Positions 1-12,387 of a DNA stretch of 64,000 nucleotides are shown here, in pieces. The position numbers and the translations under genes are program-made. Within the stretch, counting starts at the first letter, position 1, and each line of letters starts with the position of its first letter. This stretch comes from Cytospora piceicola (lineage: Eukaryota; Ascomycota; Sordariomycetes; Diaporthales; Cytosporaceae): positions 806,001 through 870,000 of the forward strand of contig JALQBC010000014.1 in NCBI GenBank assembly GCA_023375675.1, in the 5' to 3' direction. The notes beneath the pieces were generated by a model. That model did not search any database. It was given only the letters and a program-made list of their open reading frames with translations, and was not told the DNA's origin.

Positions 1-643
1 ACACTACGTACTGACACATGTGGGTAAGTGCAGGCCTAGGTACATACAAGAGTACCCCCTCCAATTGCGGAGCTAACAGATATCTTAAAATTGCAAGAAA
101 CGGTTTCCTTTCAAGCAGATAAAAGTTACGTGGTCTCGATTTGGAAATTGGCGTACCCACCAACCTTGACCCGTTTGCCCTACGCCCCCGGCAGCCGATG
201 GGTGGACGTGGGTATTTGTCTGGTCGACCCAACACCCTTAAGTACTTAGGTCACTTTGCTCTGCCACATGCGGCCTGTATGTTGGCGGGTGCGTGTACTG
301 CCCTTCTACCAACAAGTACTGGTCAAGTACACCGCCGCCCTACACTTTTTTTAATGTTTCTACAACCTCTCCTCCAGAAAGCCCATCTCCAGGCGACCAC
401 TCTGGCCAACCCCTAACCTTCTGACGTACCCAAGCCGGTGACGCTAAGGGCCAACGGGGAGGAAGAATAGAGTCATCCTCACCTTGAACGGACGACTCTG
501 CCTTCCGCATATTGCAGGCTGGTGGAAATCTGAGCAGCACGGCACGATACCAACACCTCTCCTCCTTCAGCTCCACTTCACACCTGCACGTACACTGACC
601 AAAGGCTCAGGTTCTGCTTCTCCCCATGGTGTGACGAAAAGCA
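1..643. other. Intergenic, no gene recognised
   Basis: I see no credible gene. The open frames here are short, lack family resemblance and conflict between strands. A CCTAGGTA-type palindrome lies near 35-45. The right end leads into a TATA element and a pyrimidine-rich stretch that looks like the promoter of the small gene downstream. Confidence 0.5.
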
Positions 644-649
644 TATAAA
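644..649 (+). promoter_or_regulatory. Candidate TATA box of the small cysteine-rich gene
   Basis: A clean TATAAA follows GCA and precedes a GGGAGAG run. About 30 bases downstream begins a CAT/CAC-rich stretch (about 688-713), where transcription could start. This would give a 5' leader of roughly 280 bases before the ATG at 956. The assignment rests on motif and spacing only. Confidence 0.4.
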
Positions 650-955
650 GGGAGAGTATCTTCCTGTTGTTCAACACTGGAGTTCGTCATCACCATCACC
701 ATCATCATCATCCACTACCTGTCCCCTCGCGGCTTGAACATCCACACATACACTCAAGGTTATAATCTTGCTCCCTGAATATTCAGAGTCTCTTCATCAT
801 CTCGACCTCTATCCGTCTCGACGCCTACTCATATCGCGATATCTCTACTCAAGGTGTGAATATCACGGCAACCAGTGGAGATATTCCATCTACGCACTTC
901 GATTTCAACATTCTTCCTACATACGCACATCACCACCCGACGACTACCAGCCAAT

Positions 956-1117
956 ATGTGCAAAATTGAGCGACACCACTACGCCTGCGGGAAAGTCTAT
1001 ACGCACAAGTATCAGACTCGCGATTGTGCTGGGGGGTGCAGAGACTCAGAGTGCAAAATCCAAGACATCGATCACAACATGAATTGCCAAGAGCAGGGTC
1101 ATTATCACGGCCGCTGA
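956..1117 (+). CDS. Small cysteine-rich protein, 53 aa, function unknown
   Basis: This short frame encodes a hydrophilic 53-residue protein with six cysteines (residues 2, 11, 24, 28, 33 and 44) and many histidines. It begins MCKIERHHYACG and ends in a His/Gly-rich tail. There is no signal peptide and no membrane segment, so it is not an obvious secreted effector. The Cys and His spacing recalls short uncharacterised fungal proteins that start with Met-Cys and carry a CG or CGH motif, possibly metal-binding; that resemblance is from memory. I chose the ATG at 956 because it begins right at the Met-Cys motif after a plausible leader. An in-frame ATG at 875 would add 27 residues of poor composition. 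It could still be a chance ORF, since the region is otherwise gene-poor. Confidence 0.4.
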   Translation: MCKIERHHYACGKVYTHKYQTRDCAGGCRDSECKIQDIDHNMNCQEQGHYHGR

Positions 1118-4100
1118 GAAATTGTCTATGGACGGGGAAGCCCGTTCGCAAGATCTGTTTCCTTGTTCGTAAGTTCCATATTCCTGCTCTGAGATATTCT
1201 TCATATCGTTCTTCAGTTCGAGGTCTGACCAAGTACCTAGCAAATTTCGCTGTATAACGACGCCTAGATGAGAGATATGACGAGCAATCGTTCATGGGTT
1301 TCCTTTGTGGGCGCGTGGTTTCCTTTTGGCTACTTCTTTCTTCTCTTCTTCTCTTCGTGGCTATCCTTCAAGCAATTTTCTTGTCATCGCAATGGAATCT
1401 TGTACCCCCCTCCCCAGGTTGAAGTTGGAGGTCATGCTGGACATTACTGTTTCCATCAACCCTGCATCACCTATGGGCCGGGAGGTGGAATTGGTTGATA
1501 TGACGGGAGAGAGGCACAAATGTTTGGGGCAATAATTCTTTCTTTAACATTGGGGCTGGATTAGGGAATGTTTTTGAGAGTTTCTGAGGCCCCCTGATAC
1601 CAAGTCGCATCCGCGCTGTATGTACTCTTTTTTCAGACGAGGTGTTCCCCTTCGCAATCAGCATAGATACACCATGAATTTACCTTCTTTCAATATCAGA
1701 ACCCTTCAATACTCGAATCAAGGTTCTTCCTCTCAGAGGGACTCAAAAGTATGCTACATTGCCGAGCCACCTCATCTCGTCGATGCAGCAGACACCCAAT
1801 GTCTTGACGTCGTGACATTGTAATCGGAATGTCTTCGTTGGGTCAGGGGTTGGTGTGGCTGTCTGCCTAGGTGAGGCTGAAAGACGTTGGAACGGAACTG
1901 GACGGACGGCCAGAGGTGCGGCCGGCCAACTGATGGAGCTTGATGACGAATGACGAACTGGGTGGGGTTGGCGATGACACCTAGGCTGGGGATGTTTACT
2001 CTTTCACCTTGTCAGAGAAACGAATAGGGGCTGCATCTAAGTCGCTGTGGCAGTGCCAGTATCAGTTGCAGGTGGTATCAAAAAATAAAAAGACTGAGCG
2101 TTGTTGGGGTGGTCATTATTTGGGCCTGGAGGGGGGGGGGGGACCCGCTGAGATCATGTTAGGCAGAAAACGGCTCTGATCTTTGATATCATGACAGCCC
2201 TATACTATCATCTAACTTTCACACCCCTTCACCCTGGTTTGTTTTGTTTCGTGTTATGTTGTCTCGTTTCTTTAGATTCTCAAATTAAAGTCGCAAGGCC
2301 CTTGATACAAATGAGTACTCTGGTTTGGGGCCGAGCGCCGGGGGGGGGGGGTCGGGGGTTGAGATCCATCCTGGATAAACCAGTTGACACGGCAGCAGCA
2401 TTCGCATCCATCGTCCCACGGGCCCAGCCGCCGTCATGCGGGTGTCTAATTTACGTGCCGAGCAGGCGAGAGGAAATCTGCCTCCTTCCATGTGTTATTC
2501 TCTTTGTAAACAAGGTCGTGAAACGGGCTGTGCACGATGCCGTTGATGTTTCTCGCTTGAGATTGATGACTTGCTGTTGTTGTTGGAGGGGTGGTGCTTT
2601 TCTGCCCCCATAGGGCTAGAGGGGACTAAAAAAAAATGTACAATGTACGGTACGCTTGTGCCATGCACGTACCACTCATGGACAGTACCAACCTAGGTAC
2701 ACTAGGTACCTAGATACTTAGGTATTCGTGAGTGCTAGGTACCTGGGAGATACCGAGGTGGAGCTCCGGGTCCGGCGAGTGGGAGTGGGTATCCATGGAT
2801 GTCCAAAATAGCCGCCGGAACCATGTCACTCTCGATCTCACTGACATTGCTCCCACCAACCTCGCCTTAGCCGCGACAAGAAGGTATAGGATGGTCAGAA
2901 GTCACCTTATCATGTGGGTAGGCCATACAATATCTAATTGAAAACTTATCTTCTACATCTGACGCTAGGGTGGCCGTGGGGTATCGTGTTCTCATCAATT
3001 CTGTCCTGTTGGCAGTACGGAGTACGTACACATCACACACCTGCACTGGTTCCGGCCCCCGGATCGGACTTTAGATCCGAAACCTTGTTTCTGACTTTGA
3101 TTTGGTAGTATACCGGTATTACAGACCGTCCGGACGACCTCATCTCACCTTCTTTCGTCTATTCCTTGTGGATCTTGTAATCTCTTCGTCTCTCCAACGG
3201 TACATCTTTCGCAGGGCAAGAGGTTGTTTCCTTTCTCTGTTTTTGCCACGACGTTGAAAGTAGAGGCAATGCGACATTTGCCTGCATACTGGATGCATCA
3301 TGTGATGAAAAAGCCCCCCTCAAAAAAACATTCCGTGCCGAAGGATTTAGCGCACAGAAGATTTACCTCATTGCGGATACTGCGGGCCGTCAAAAGAACT
3401 ATCTGAAGCCCCTGAAGCCCCTATACTAAGTAATTCCAAGAAAAGAACCCATTCAGTGAGTGACATCGCATTGTACATGCATCCAACATCCACGACATGA
3501 GCGAGACAAGAATAGTCAGGACACGGCTGTACAACAGAAAAGGCATCACGGGACGAAACACCTGACTCTGCGCCACCAAAGACGAGGTGCCAAACAAATA
3601 AATGAAAACCAAAAACCAAAAAAAATGAGGGGGGCTGGCTGCGTGGGTGGCTGCGCCCGCCTTGCAGAAGCCCGCAAACCCACTGGATCCCGCACCAAAA
3701 ACAACAGCAGGCCCTCTCGCGACCTTTTACGATCTGCGACGGCCCGCCCAAGATGCACTGACTGCCCTATGACGGCTCGGCCTTTCTCACACCTGCATGA
3801 CAGCATCTCGCGTATGGCGTCCGTCCGGCAACGCGCTCTCTCAAGCCCACGACCGCCCGTTTACCGCTTGTCAGCCGTCCCACACACCCAGCGCGCTCAT
3901 CAACTCAGTGAATGTCGGTCCGTCTCACAGCAGACCGTTGAAGGCCCATGTCACGGCACTTCGTAATGCTCACATAGTTATGCACGCAACCTTGTGTCGC
4001 CGAGCACACACATGGCGGGTAGGGACGTGTGTCCCGAGACATGGTTTCATCTCCCATTTATAAGCGATTCGACCGTTTTCTATCTCTCTCGGTCCTGGGT

Positions 4101-7100
4101 CGGTCATGTCCGCACTCACAGGAGTACCGTGCAGACCTCAGGGCCGTTGAGGACGCAGAGATATCCCGTCTTGGGTGCGTTACGTTGGCGTTGGCCAGAA
4201 CCATGTCGCGTGTTTGGCGGCGTGGTCAACGTGTCTGGGATCAGAGAATGTTTCGATGATCCTTCGAACTGCGCTCGGGCGATCGCTTGTACGAAATAAG
4301 AAACTCGGACATGGGACGGCACGGGCTCCTCAGAATGGCAATGACGCCCAAGAGGCACAGTCCCACGACAGGGCTAGAAGTGAGACAACAGCGGAGAACA
4401 CATCAGTTTTGAACCGACCGGGCTGGTTCGTAACCCACGAACATCGCAGGACTTCCTCGGAGCAGGCCATGGCATCCTCAGAGACGAGGCCCCATCAGGG
4501 ATACTTGCTCAACGAGCTTCTCGACCAACCGCCCCTACTAATATTGCTACCAACCAACATTACCGAAGACATGCACTCTGGTCACAAATACGCACACCGT
4601 AGGACACGACGCACGCCTACCTTCCCGATGCAGCAGCTTCCCTTTGCTTAGACTGCTCATAGTCCGTGCGGAGCGCATGCGTGTGTCAGCATGCGCGACG
4701 ACACCGGCCTCGGGAGCGACGTGGACAGTTGCGAAGGGACTGGGTCCGCCCCGAAAGCCGTCTTTGACATCTCCCCACCTCCCTAGACGACATGCCATCC
4801 TTAGCCAAAGCAAGGAAACGAGCATCCTGTGGAGCTATGCCCACATACGCTCCCGTCGTACTAGGTTGTCTTCATTGTGTAATCATCACGATGAGCCTGC
4901 CACCTATTTCCACCCCCCCCCCCCCCCCAAAAACTCATGTCCCCTGAAGGTGCCCCGTAATATCTCGGCTCCTGATTTTGGCGATCGCCCCATTGTAACC
5001 AACATGCTGTCCTGTCTTCACTATCACACTCCTCTGCTCTATGGCATTCGAAGGATTCACAGCGAGATGGGCCCTTCTCTGAGTTGCGCTGTCCTGCGCT
5101 GCGAGAGGTCGTCACGCCTGAGCTCTCAGCCCTCAAATGTACTATGTATGGCGCAGGATGGCGGCACAGCCCTATGGCTGCAGGAAAAGGGGCACCCACA
5201 TGGTCTAGCTACAAAGATACACTCGGTCTGGCAACTGCACGGCATGGCATTTTGTGCAGGCGAGAAGGGGGCCCACAAAGGCTGACCGACGGCGGCTAAA
5301 CACAGATCAAAACCCCGTCCGATTGGGCGTCTCTCACGGGCCTGCAGCACCGATCGCCAACCATCGCGCCTACAGGTTCATCCTACCGAGCCCTGCAAGG
5401 AAACCTACTAGACAAGGGGTGGGGGCGATGCTACTCTGCCCAGGGGAGGGGGGCATCATTCCCTGTCCGTCCACGCTCTCTTCCTCTCCCGGCTTCCCGG
5501 TCAGCACTGTAACCCGACCTCCCAGTGCACATCACCCCAATCTCCGCCCATGCACTCGCCGGGTGGAGTCCCCAACCCTCCTCGCCTGACAGTGACCTCT
5601 AGTGTAAAGCGCTGTGCATTGCAGCATTACATTGGCAGCGCAGCGAGTCGAAAAAGATTGCGTGCCGCGGAAAACCCACAGCTGGACCCGTCATTTGGTC
5701 CCAAGTCCTGCAGGCGGCGTTTAATGATCGGGCGAGGTTGACTTTAGACGCTCTGGGTGCAACGGTACCTTGGTTCCCCCCCCCCTCAGACGTGCCCGGT
5801 ACTTCCAGGGATCTTGTCTGCGTGCGATGTCGCTTTGTGCAAGGTACCGTACATTCTGGGTACCGCAATGCACATCAAAGCAACGCATCGTCTAAGCATC
5901 AAGTCGCCAACCTCAGGGGTTTTCTCATCATCCACGTCGGCCCATCCTTACGACGACGCAGGGTTGAGATGAGCGAAGGATTGTACATGGTGATTGGTAT
6001 GTGACTGAATGCACAAGTCCGAGGACTGACGAATCCGGGACGGAATCTCTTGATCATCTTTCTCCCGCGTCTGTGCAGACATCATCATTCCAGCAGCCAA
6101 CAGGCGGAACTCCTGAGCACATTTCATCCACTTGCCTGTTCGCATCCACAAACGCACTACTCCTGAAGAAGTGGTACTGCAGGGGAAAGGAGACTAATAC
6201 TGAAGAGATGTCTAGCCACCAACACTGGTAGGCGAAGATGGGAAGCCGGTCGCGGTCCCGGCCGCCTTCTGCAGTCAGTTGCAGAAGTACGCCTTGTTCC
6301 TGTGCCGCGGTCTTTTCGAAACGTGGTCGCGACCACCTGCGGCCCTTCACCCCATCTTTTTTATTCTTCCATTCGCCTCCTCTTCTCCGTACTTTTCCCC
6401 ATCATCAGGAAGGATCACATGTAAGACATGGTGAGATCAGATGAAGCCTTCGGCCCCCCCATCGAGATGGCATGATGTGTCCGCCCTCCCCAGTCCGCCG
6501 GGGGCGCAGTGTGAAGCGGTGCCGCATATTTGCCGGCACGATGGATCTTTTTGGGGGCTTCAACACACGTGCAGCGGTACCGAGGTATCAAAGGATCCTT
6601 CGCACTAATCCTGTCACCCCCCCTTGCCCCACCCCCTTCTTCGTGGATGATGGCAGGTCATCGTCGAGTATGCCTCCTGACAACGCCTTGGCGCGAACCA
6701 GTGACGTCCCTCGGGAGCTGGGGGGCGCCGGCCTGGCCTGGCGACTGGCGGAGTTCACACTGGTGGAGTAGCAATCATGGGGGAGGCAAAATCGAGCTTG
6801 AGGTACGTGCAGGCGTCCATCACAGGCTGATGAGGCAAGACATATCACAGGACGTTTCGAAACAAGGAAGGAGATGAATCGATACCTGACAGGGGGCCCT
6901 CACCAGACCCAAAAGGGAAAGGAAAGGAAACAGCATCAGACGGGGTGGTCGTGGCATTCATCCTCATCGGTAGTATGTTGGTATCTAGCTGTGCTCACAC
7001 ACCTTGTAGGTGAACGGGAGGGTTGCATCGGAGTACGTGTAGAGGACAAACGTGAACAGGTTACATCGCCCTCCTGAGAGATACATCGAGTCCAGGTTGG

Positions 7101-10100
7101 AGTACCTCAAACGGGTCCTTCCTCCATCCCCGCCCGTGCAGGGCGGTCAGTCAGCAACGTCGGCACCAACGCATGGCGTTCATCGACGCCCAATCCTTCC
7201 CTCCATGCTACGCTACCACACCACTACAACCAACGGAACAATCGGGCAATTGGCGATGCTCATCTGCTGCCCACGGTAAGAACAAACTTGTTCTTAGAGA
7301 TCATCTGAAATTACTATTTTCCTCCTAGCATAAGCAACCCTTTGATGAATGGCGCCGGTCAATGGTGTGGTCCGGGAATAAGCTGCTGAACCCTGGCCAT
7401 TGTGACGGCAGCATGCAACCCAGGGCCGTCCATTTCCTATGGCTGTGGCACTAAACGCCCGAGGTTCGCAAGCCGGATCGCCGACGGGATTATTGTTACG
7501 AACCCGGACTTTCGAAGATACATGTGCAGATGAGGGTGCAACACCACGCGATCAATGACCGGACCAAGGGCCAAGATAACCCCGACTGAGGTGATCTGGC
7601 GCACTTGTCACCTGTCCAGATAGGTTAGTGAGCTTCTCACAGCAGATGGGCCCCTACGACGGGCTGACTGTGGACGAGTGGCCTGCCAGGAACCCTTAAC
7701 ATGATCGATGTCTGAGCGGAAGAGACTCAACTCCCCAAGGCTCCCATCAGCTTGAGAGCGTAGATTCTCGGGTTTGTCCATGTGCATAAGGTAGTGGCGC
7801 ATGATCCACATAGACCTGAACTAGTGTGTATGGGCACATTGGTGTTCTGAAGGCCAGTGCCCAGCACTCGCCAACTTATCCCCTTCCCAAAGGGCACGTC
7901 TTACGAAATATCGTACAAGTCGCTAGTCTTGGATTCTTGTCATCAACGCCTGTCCAGCTTTGTGTGCATCCGGCCGTTATCAACTCTAGTTGGGAGGATC
8001 ATCAAAATGTCAGTAGTGGTGCGCACAGGGGCAGAAGACATAGTTATATACATACATAAAAATATACGAGAAGTAGTGGCGTATAGAAAAGTGGCCTGGG
8101 TCAAGTCTTCTGGAGCCCCTAGCTACTCTCACCACAGTGTCAATCCTTTTGTCTCTATGGTCCGCAAGGTTCTGCAGCTACTCGGCTCGAAATTTAAAGC
8201 ATCAGAGGTAAGCAGCTGGCTCGTTGTATCAATGACGAGGACGAATACTCCATCTGACATGGCCGTGTGTCCTCCACCAGAAGCTAGCATGGCTGTGAGG
8301 CAAGGTTGTTCGGTATTGGGTGAGGATGGACCACCTGGGCACCGCGTGATGCCTATGAAGAAGACTAGTGACACTTTTTTTTCAGCGTTCATGAGGGAAC
8401 CGGGTCGCTATGAGATGGATAAAGGAGGTAGTCTCAAGTGAGTTCGGGAGTACTCTTGGTCTTTTTGGTTACTCAATCCTCTCAAGTGACCTGTGATGCT
8501 TGTCTTCAACGTCTGTCGTGTGTGATCGGGTACTGCTTAAGAGAGATCGTAATACGCCGCTCAGCCTCTCGAGATTCGAGTGTTGTACTAAGTGAATTCG
8601 ATCTGTCCATTACCTAGGTACCGTTCACATCCTTCTCTGCGTTGCCATCACTGTCCCAATTACACATATTATGTAAAGGGGTCGGGGCACTATGTAAGTT
8701 CTATTCAAGAATGCTGCATGTAGAAAACTCAATATTTATGATTTAATTCGGAACATATGAAGGACTGTCCGTATGAACCCTGATATTACATAGATGAGTG
8801 TAGTTCAGGCCAGGTACAAGAGTACACACAAGAACCATACTCGGCATATAGATAGATACATGGATAAATCGCTACGAGCTACGAAGACACGGGTTTCATG
8901 TATTAAAACATGGCCCGCGGTACTTGGAAGTACGCACGAGACTGACTATTATATTGGAATTCGTAGCTCGGTGGGCAGAACTACAACGTTTTGTAGGAGA
9001 CGTGATGTGGGCGCAGACGGGCTTGTTTGTTCAGGCCATCGATGTCTTCTGACTCTAGCTGGTCGTGTTCGGCGCTGTCATTGGATGTGCAAGAAGAGCA
9101 GCGTCCAAAACAAGAGACACAGTAGTTGTCGGCAAGACGTCTGCTGCCAAAGATGCCTCTTCGTATTGAATGCAACTTTCACTCATGTGGTCGAGTAAAA
9201 GCTATTGTTGATTGTCAGTGAAAAGTCCATTGGTTTGTGTTGTATAGAGGTAGATGATGTGGATTGATCGCAAAGCTGAACTGATAGAATAAGTGAGGTT
9301 GGTTGTGCTAGTGCAAACGGTCTTAACCTATGCGAATTTCGGCCCCTTTGATCGCTGGTGATAGCGAAGCTTATAATCTTGAGTAAACTTGGTGTACCGT
9401 TCACACCTTAGGTGGTTTCCCATTTGCTCCTATAGTAACAACGTCGAGAGGTCAACCTCTAACAAGAAATTTTAATCACACCTATAATATCTATAAATCA
9501 AATTCCCCTGTGATGACCCCCATGAGAGGTAGGTATCCGGAAATGATCTTGAGGGAACCCGATCAAGTGACCTTCTTTAGAACTTTCACTTCGTGTTCGA
9601 CCTACCTAGATAGTGTTGGAAAACTGCGCATCGATTTTCTGAAAGTCCACAACGAGAAAATGAACTCTCACCTCACTCCCAAGGCGCTGCGAGGTTATAT
9701 ACAGCAGATAAAAGACAGCCTGAGATCTGCTAGCGAAGCTACTAGAAATGTCGTGGGATAGGAGAGAGTGAGGCAGAGATATGACCCAAGATACTATGGC
9801 TTGGAGGACTAACGTATGTTTTGAAGTGAACATGGACCTATCCAGGAGAGCTGCTGCTGAGGACAAGTAGCTGATCCAAGTTACTGCATGACTATCCACA
9901 GGTGCACCGCATAATCAGTTGGACTGGATGGTAGACGGGTTTCTATTTGTAGAGACTTAAGTAGAGTATCTCCATGTCATAGTGCTATGACTATTCTACT
10001 ACCACAGATCATTAGCAAACCACGCAGCTGTATGATCCAGCCCAGTGATTCTAATATAAAACCAGACGTATATGTAGAGTTGTAAAAGTTGAGAGGTCCC

Positions 10101-10407
10101 AAGTGCTTTATTATATTGGACTTGAGCTTTCACATCAGGACAAAGCATCAAATCAAGACCAAGACTTGATCATATACCAAAGCAAGCTAGGCTAGAGAAA
10201 ATAAGGGGAACAAAGGCTTCCTGACGCTGAATTTGTCTATATCATGTAAACGGAGTTTTGTAGCCAACAAACCTAAATCGTATGTTGATATATCCAAGCC
10301 GTAAGACTATATAGTTTACGTGGTTAAAAAAAGGCCTCTACTAATTTGACTACTAATATGATGAACTTACTCTGATACCTGTTGAAGCAAACCCATAGAA
10401 TTCCTAG
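1118..10407. other. Gene-poor stretch, no recognisable gene
   Basis: More than 9 kb shows only short, mutually overlapping open frames on both strands, none with a family motif I recognise. It holds homopolymer runs (a G run near 2131-2143, a G run near 2340-2351, a C16 run at 4913-4928) and CCTAGGTA-type palindromes near 2690-2745 and 8612-8622. The longest frames (for example 4175-4651 and 4644-5285 on +) have repetitive, shadow-like composition. Long untranslated RNA, lineage-specific small genes or very old pseudogenes cannot be excluded without RNA evidence. Confidence 0.5.
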
Positions 10408-10527
10408 AGAGACCAGGAGACCAGGAGACCAGGAGACTAGGAGGCTGATAGGCTAATAGACTAACAGACTGGGAGACTGGGAGACTGGGAGACCGGGAGA
10501 CTGGGAGACTGGGAGACTGACTGGGAA
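10408..10527. repeat. Minisatellite, ~10-bp unit (GGGAGACTGG-like)
   Basis: About a dozen tandem copies of a 9-10 bp unit are visible. The left half is of the type GAGACCAGGA, the middle is degenerate (GGCTAATAGACTAACAGACT) and the right half is of the type GGGAGACTGG. The minus-strand reading gives a low-complexity Ser/Pro/Leu frame that I take as a repeat artefact, not a protein. Confidence 0.85.
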
Positions 10528-10805
10528 AGTAGGTATCGATATCCCACTGAGTCTTCTGGTCCAATCTCCTCCTCCAAAACAGTAGGGGTATTAACCAGTT
10601 ACAAGGGAGTATCTTTGATGACTATTATATGAGCAAGCAGAGGTCAACTGGTGAAGTTGCCCCGCATGCTGCCATGAAGTGGCCCCGACAATGCAAATAT
10701 AGCAACGACAGAGTGATATCCAGCTACTGAACACCATCCCCAGCAACTTCAACGTCAACTACGGCACAACATTCTCTAGCCCTAGGTGCTTATCCAATCC
10801 ACACC

Positions 10806-11684
10806 TCATCCCGCAGCCCACCTTATCATTGGCCTCTCGCCAACCTTGAAGATGTCCATCTCCTCACCACCATACCTCCTCGCCAGCTCCTCAATATCCA
10901 TATCACACCACACCCGCCCCTCCCGGTCCGTCGCCGTGACCAGACTACCACCCGGCCCCTCGCGGCGAGGACACCAGCCAGCGACCTCCCCCCCGCCCTC
11001 ACTCCCAGGAAGCAGCAGGCCGAGGACCATCCGCAGCCGCGCCACATCGAGGTCCGGGTCCCTCAGCAGCCCCAGCAGGGCCCTCCCCAGCCTCGAGCCC
11101 CACAGGCTCGCCGGCCCCTGCGCCCTCTGCGCGGCCAGGTGCACGCGGACGTCCAGCTGCTTCAGCCCCCCCGCCAGCGTCATGTCCCGCAGCACGGGGA
11201 GGAAGAGCGTCTCGAGCACGCCGCCCAGGCGCTGCGCGACCAGCACGGCGCGGCGGATGCGCCTGAGCGACTCGACGTGCTTGTACCCGTGCCTCCCCCC
11301 TCCCTTGTTCCTCCTGCTCCCGGCGGCCTCGGGCCACCAGCGGGCCCCCGAGCCGTGGTCCCGCAGGAACAGGCGGCTGGGCATCGCGTACAGGTGGAAC
11401 TCGTTCTCCCCAAAGAAGACCGCGGACGCCTCGCGGTGGAACGTCTGGCTCACCAGGAAATAGTTGAGCGGCCAGCCGAGTTCGTCCCGTTCGTCATCGT
11501 CACTGTCTTCCAAGGACGGCGGTTGAGACTCGAAGCGGCGCTCTGGGCTGTTCTCCACTAAGAGGTCAAGTCTGCTGTACGTGTTTATGTGGATGCCATC
11601 AGACTTGACCAGAAGGTACGTCAGAATTTGCTCTCGCAGCTCGCCAGGGAGGTCGAAGAAGCCATCAAAAGTGGCAGGTGCCAT
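10806..11684 (-). CDS. 2EXR/F-box-like domain protein, 292 aa
   Basis: This single-exon gene of 292 codons starts at 11684. The N-terminus carries the motif FFDLPGELREQILTYLL (about residues 9-25), the hallmark of the large fungal family with an F-box-like or 2EXR helical start. A later SQTFHREASAVFFGENEFHL segment (about 79-98) matches the usual 'vsr.f..Ea..vly..N.f.f' part of that family. In related proteins these domains are thought to contact partner proteins, including Skp1 for true F-boxes; whether this one does is not shown. The rest is Arg/Leu/Gly-rich and not recognisable. The high GC of this strand creates long shadow frames on the other strand (for example 10786-11463), which I reject. 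Confidence 0.75.
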   Translation of the reverse strand: MAPATFDGFFDLPGELREQILTYLLVKSDGIHINTYSRLDLLVENSPERRFESQPPSLEDSDDDERDELGWPLNYFLVSQTFHREASAVFFGENEFHLYAMPSRLFLRDHGSGARWWPEAAGSRRNKGGGRHGYKHVESLRRIRRAVLVAQRLGGVLETLFLPVLRDMTLAGGLKQLDVRVHLAAQRAQGPASLWGSRLGRALLGLLRDPDLDVARLRMVLGLLLPGSEGGGEVAGWCPRREGPGGSLVTATDREGRVWCDMDIEELARRYGGEEMDIFKVGERPMIRWAAG

Positions 11685-12387
11685 CCTGGGCTGTGGTATT
11701 TCTAACTTGGTGGTTACTGCAGCCCACGTGGTTCGACGAAAGTTGTTGGTTGCTTAGATTTTTAGATCTACCTAGGTACCCTGTGAGTTGGACAACGAGG
11801 TTGAGGTACCTGTCGTATGACGAAAGGGTCTACTTCAAGCAATAAAACAGCACGGGGTCTGGTAGGATAAAACCCTTTCAACACATTGGCTACTACCCAA
11901 CTGGTTACCACCAACCGGTCAGTCCTACCGTTATAGTCACAATGAAGCTGCTTCACGGAAGATGGACTGCGGATTATATGTTCAGATCAATATTCCATTT
12001 TTGCTAGTCTTTTCACCCGATTCTAAATGCAGTGCACCGCGCAACACACACGGTTGCAGGGAGCAAGGGCGCCTTCTCCCCAAACTTCTCAACGACAACT
12101 ATAATGTCTTGAGCTCAATATCTCCTTCGCAGAGCCTCCTTGCCCTCGAACCAGCTCCCAAGCGAATGGTGCAGATCCCTTCCAGACTAAACGAGAAAAT
12201 AGATGTGGAGAAACCTCTTTTCAGCTGCCCTGAACCTTCTTCGGATTCCAGAAATCGAGCGTCATCAATGCTTTTCCACCTCCGTCAGATATCCCAATTT
12301 CCCCACCTCGTCGTCATGGTATCATGAGGTGTCATATATTGATCAAGATGCTGTCATCTCGATCTGGCATGCTAGCACTGTAGCTGC
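11685..12387. other. Intergenic between 2EXR-like gene and SSB1
   Basis: No gene is recognised. The stretch holds the upstream region of the 2EXR-like gene, with a CCTAGGTACC palindrome near 11771-11780, and the 3' untranslated region of the Hsp70 gene on the right. Confidence 0.5.

Noticed and set aside
10367..10564. A 65-codon minus frame with Ser/Pro/Leu repeats
   Set aside because: It is only the translation of the minisatellite.
10786..11463. A 225-codon + frame over the 2EXR-like gene
   Set aside because: Ser/Arg/Pro-rich shadow; the minus strand carries the LPGELREQI family motif.
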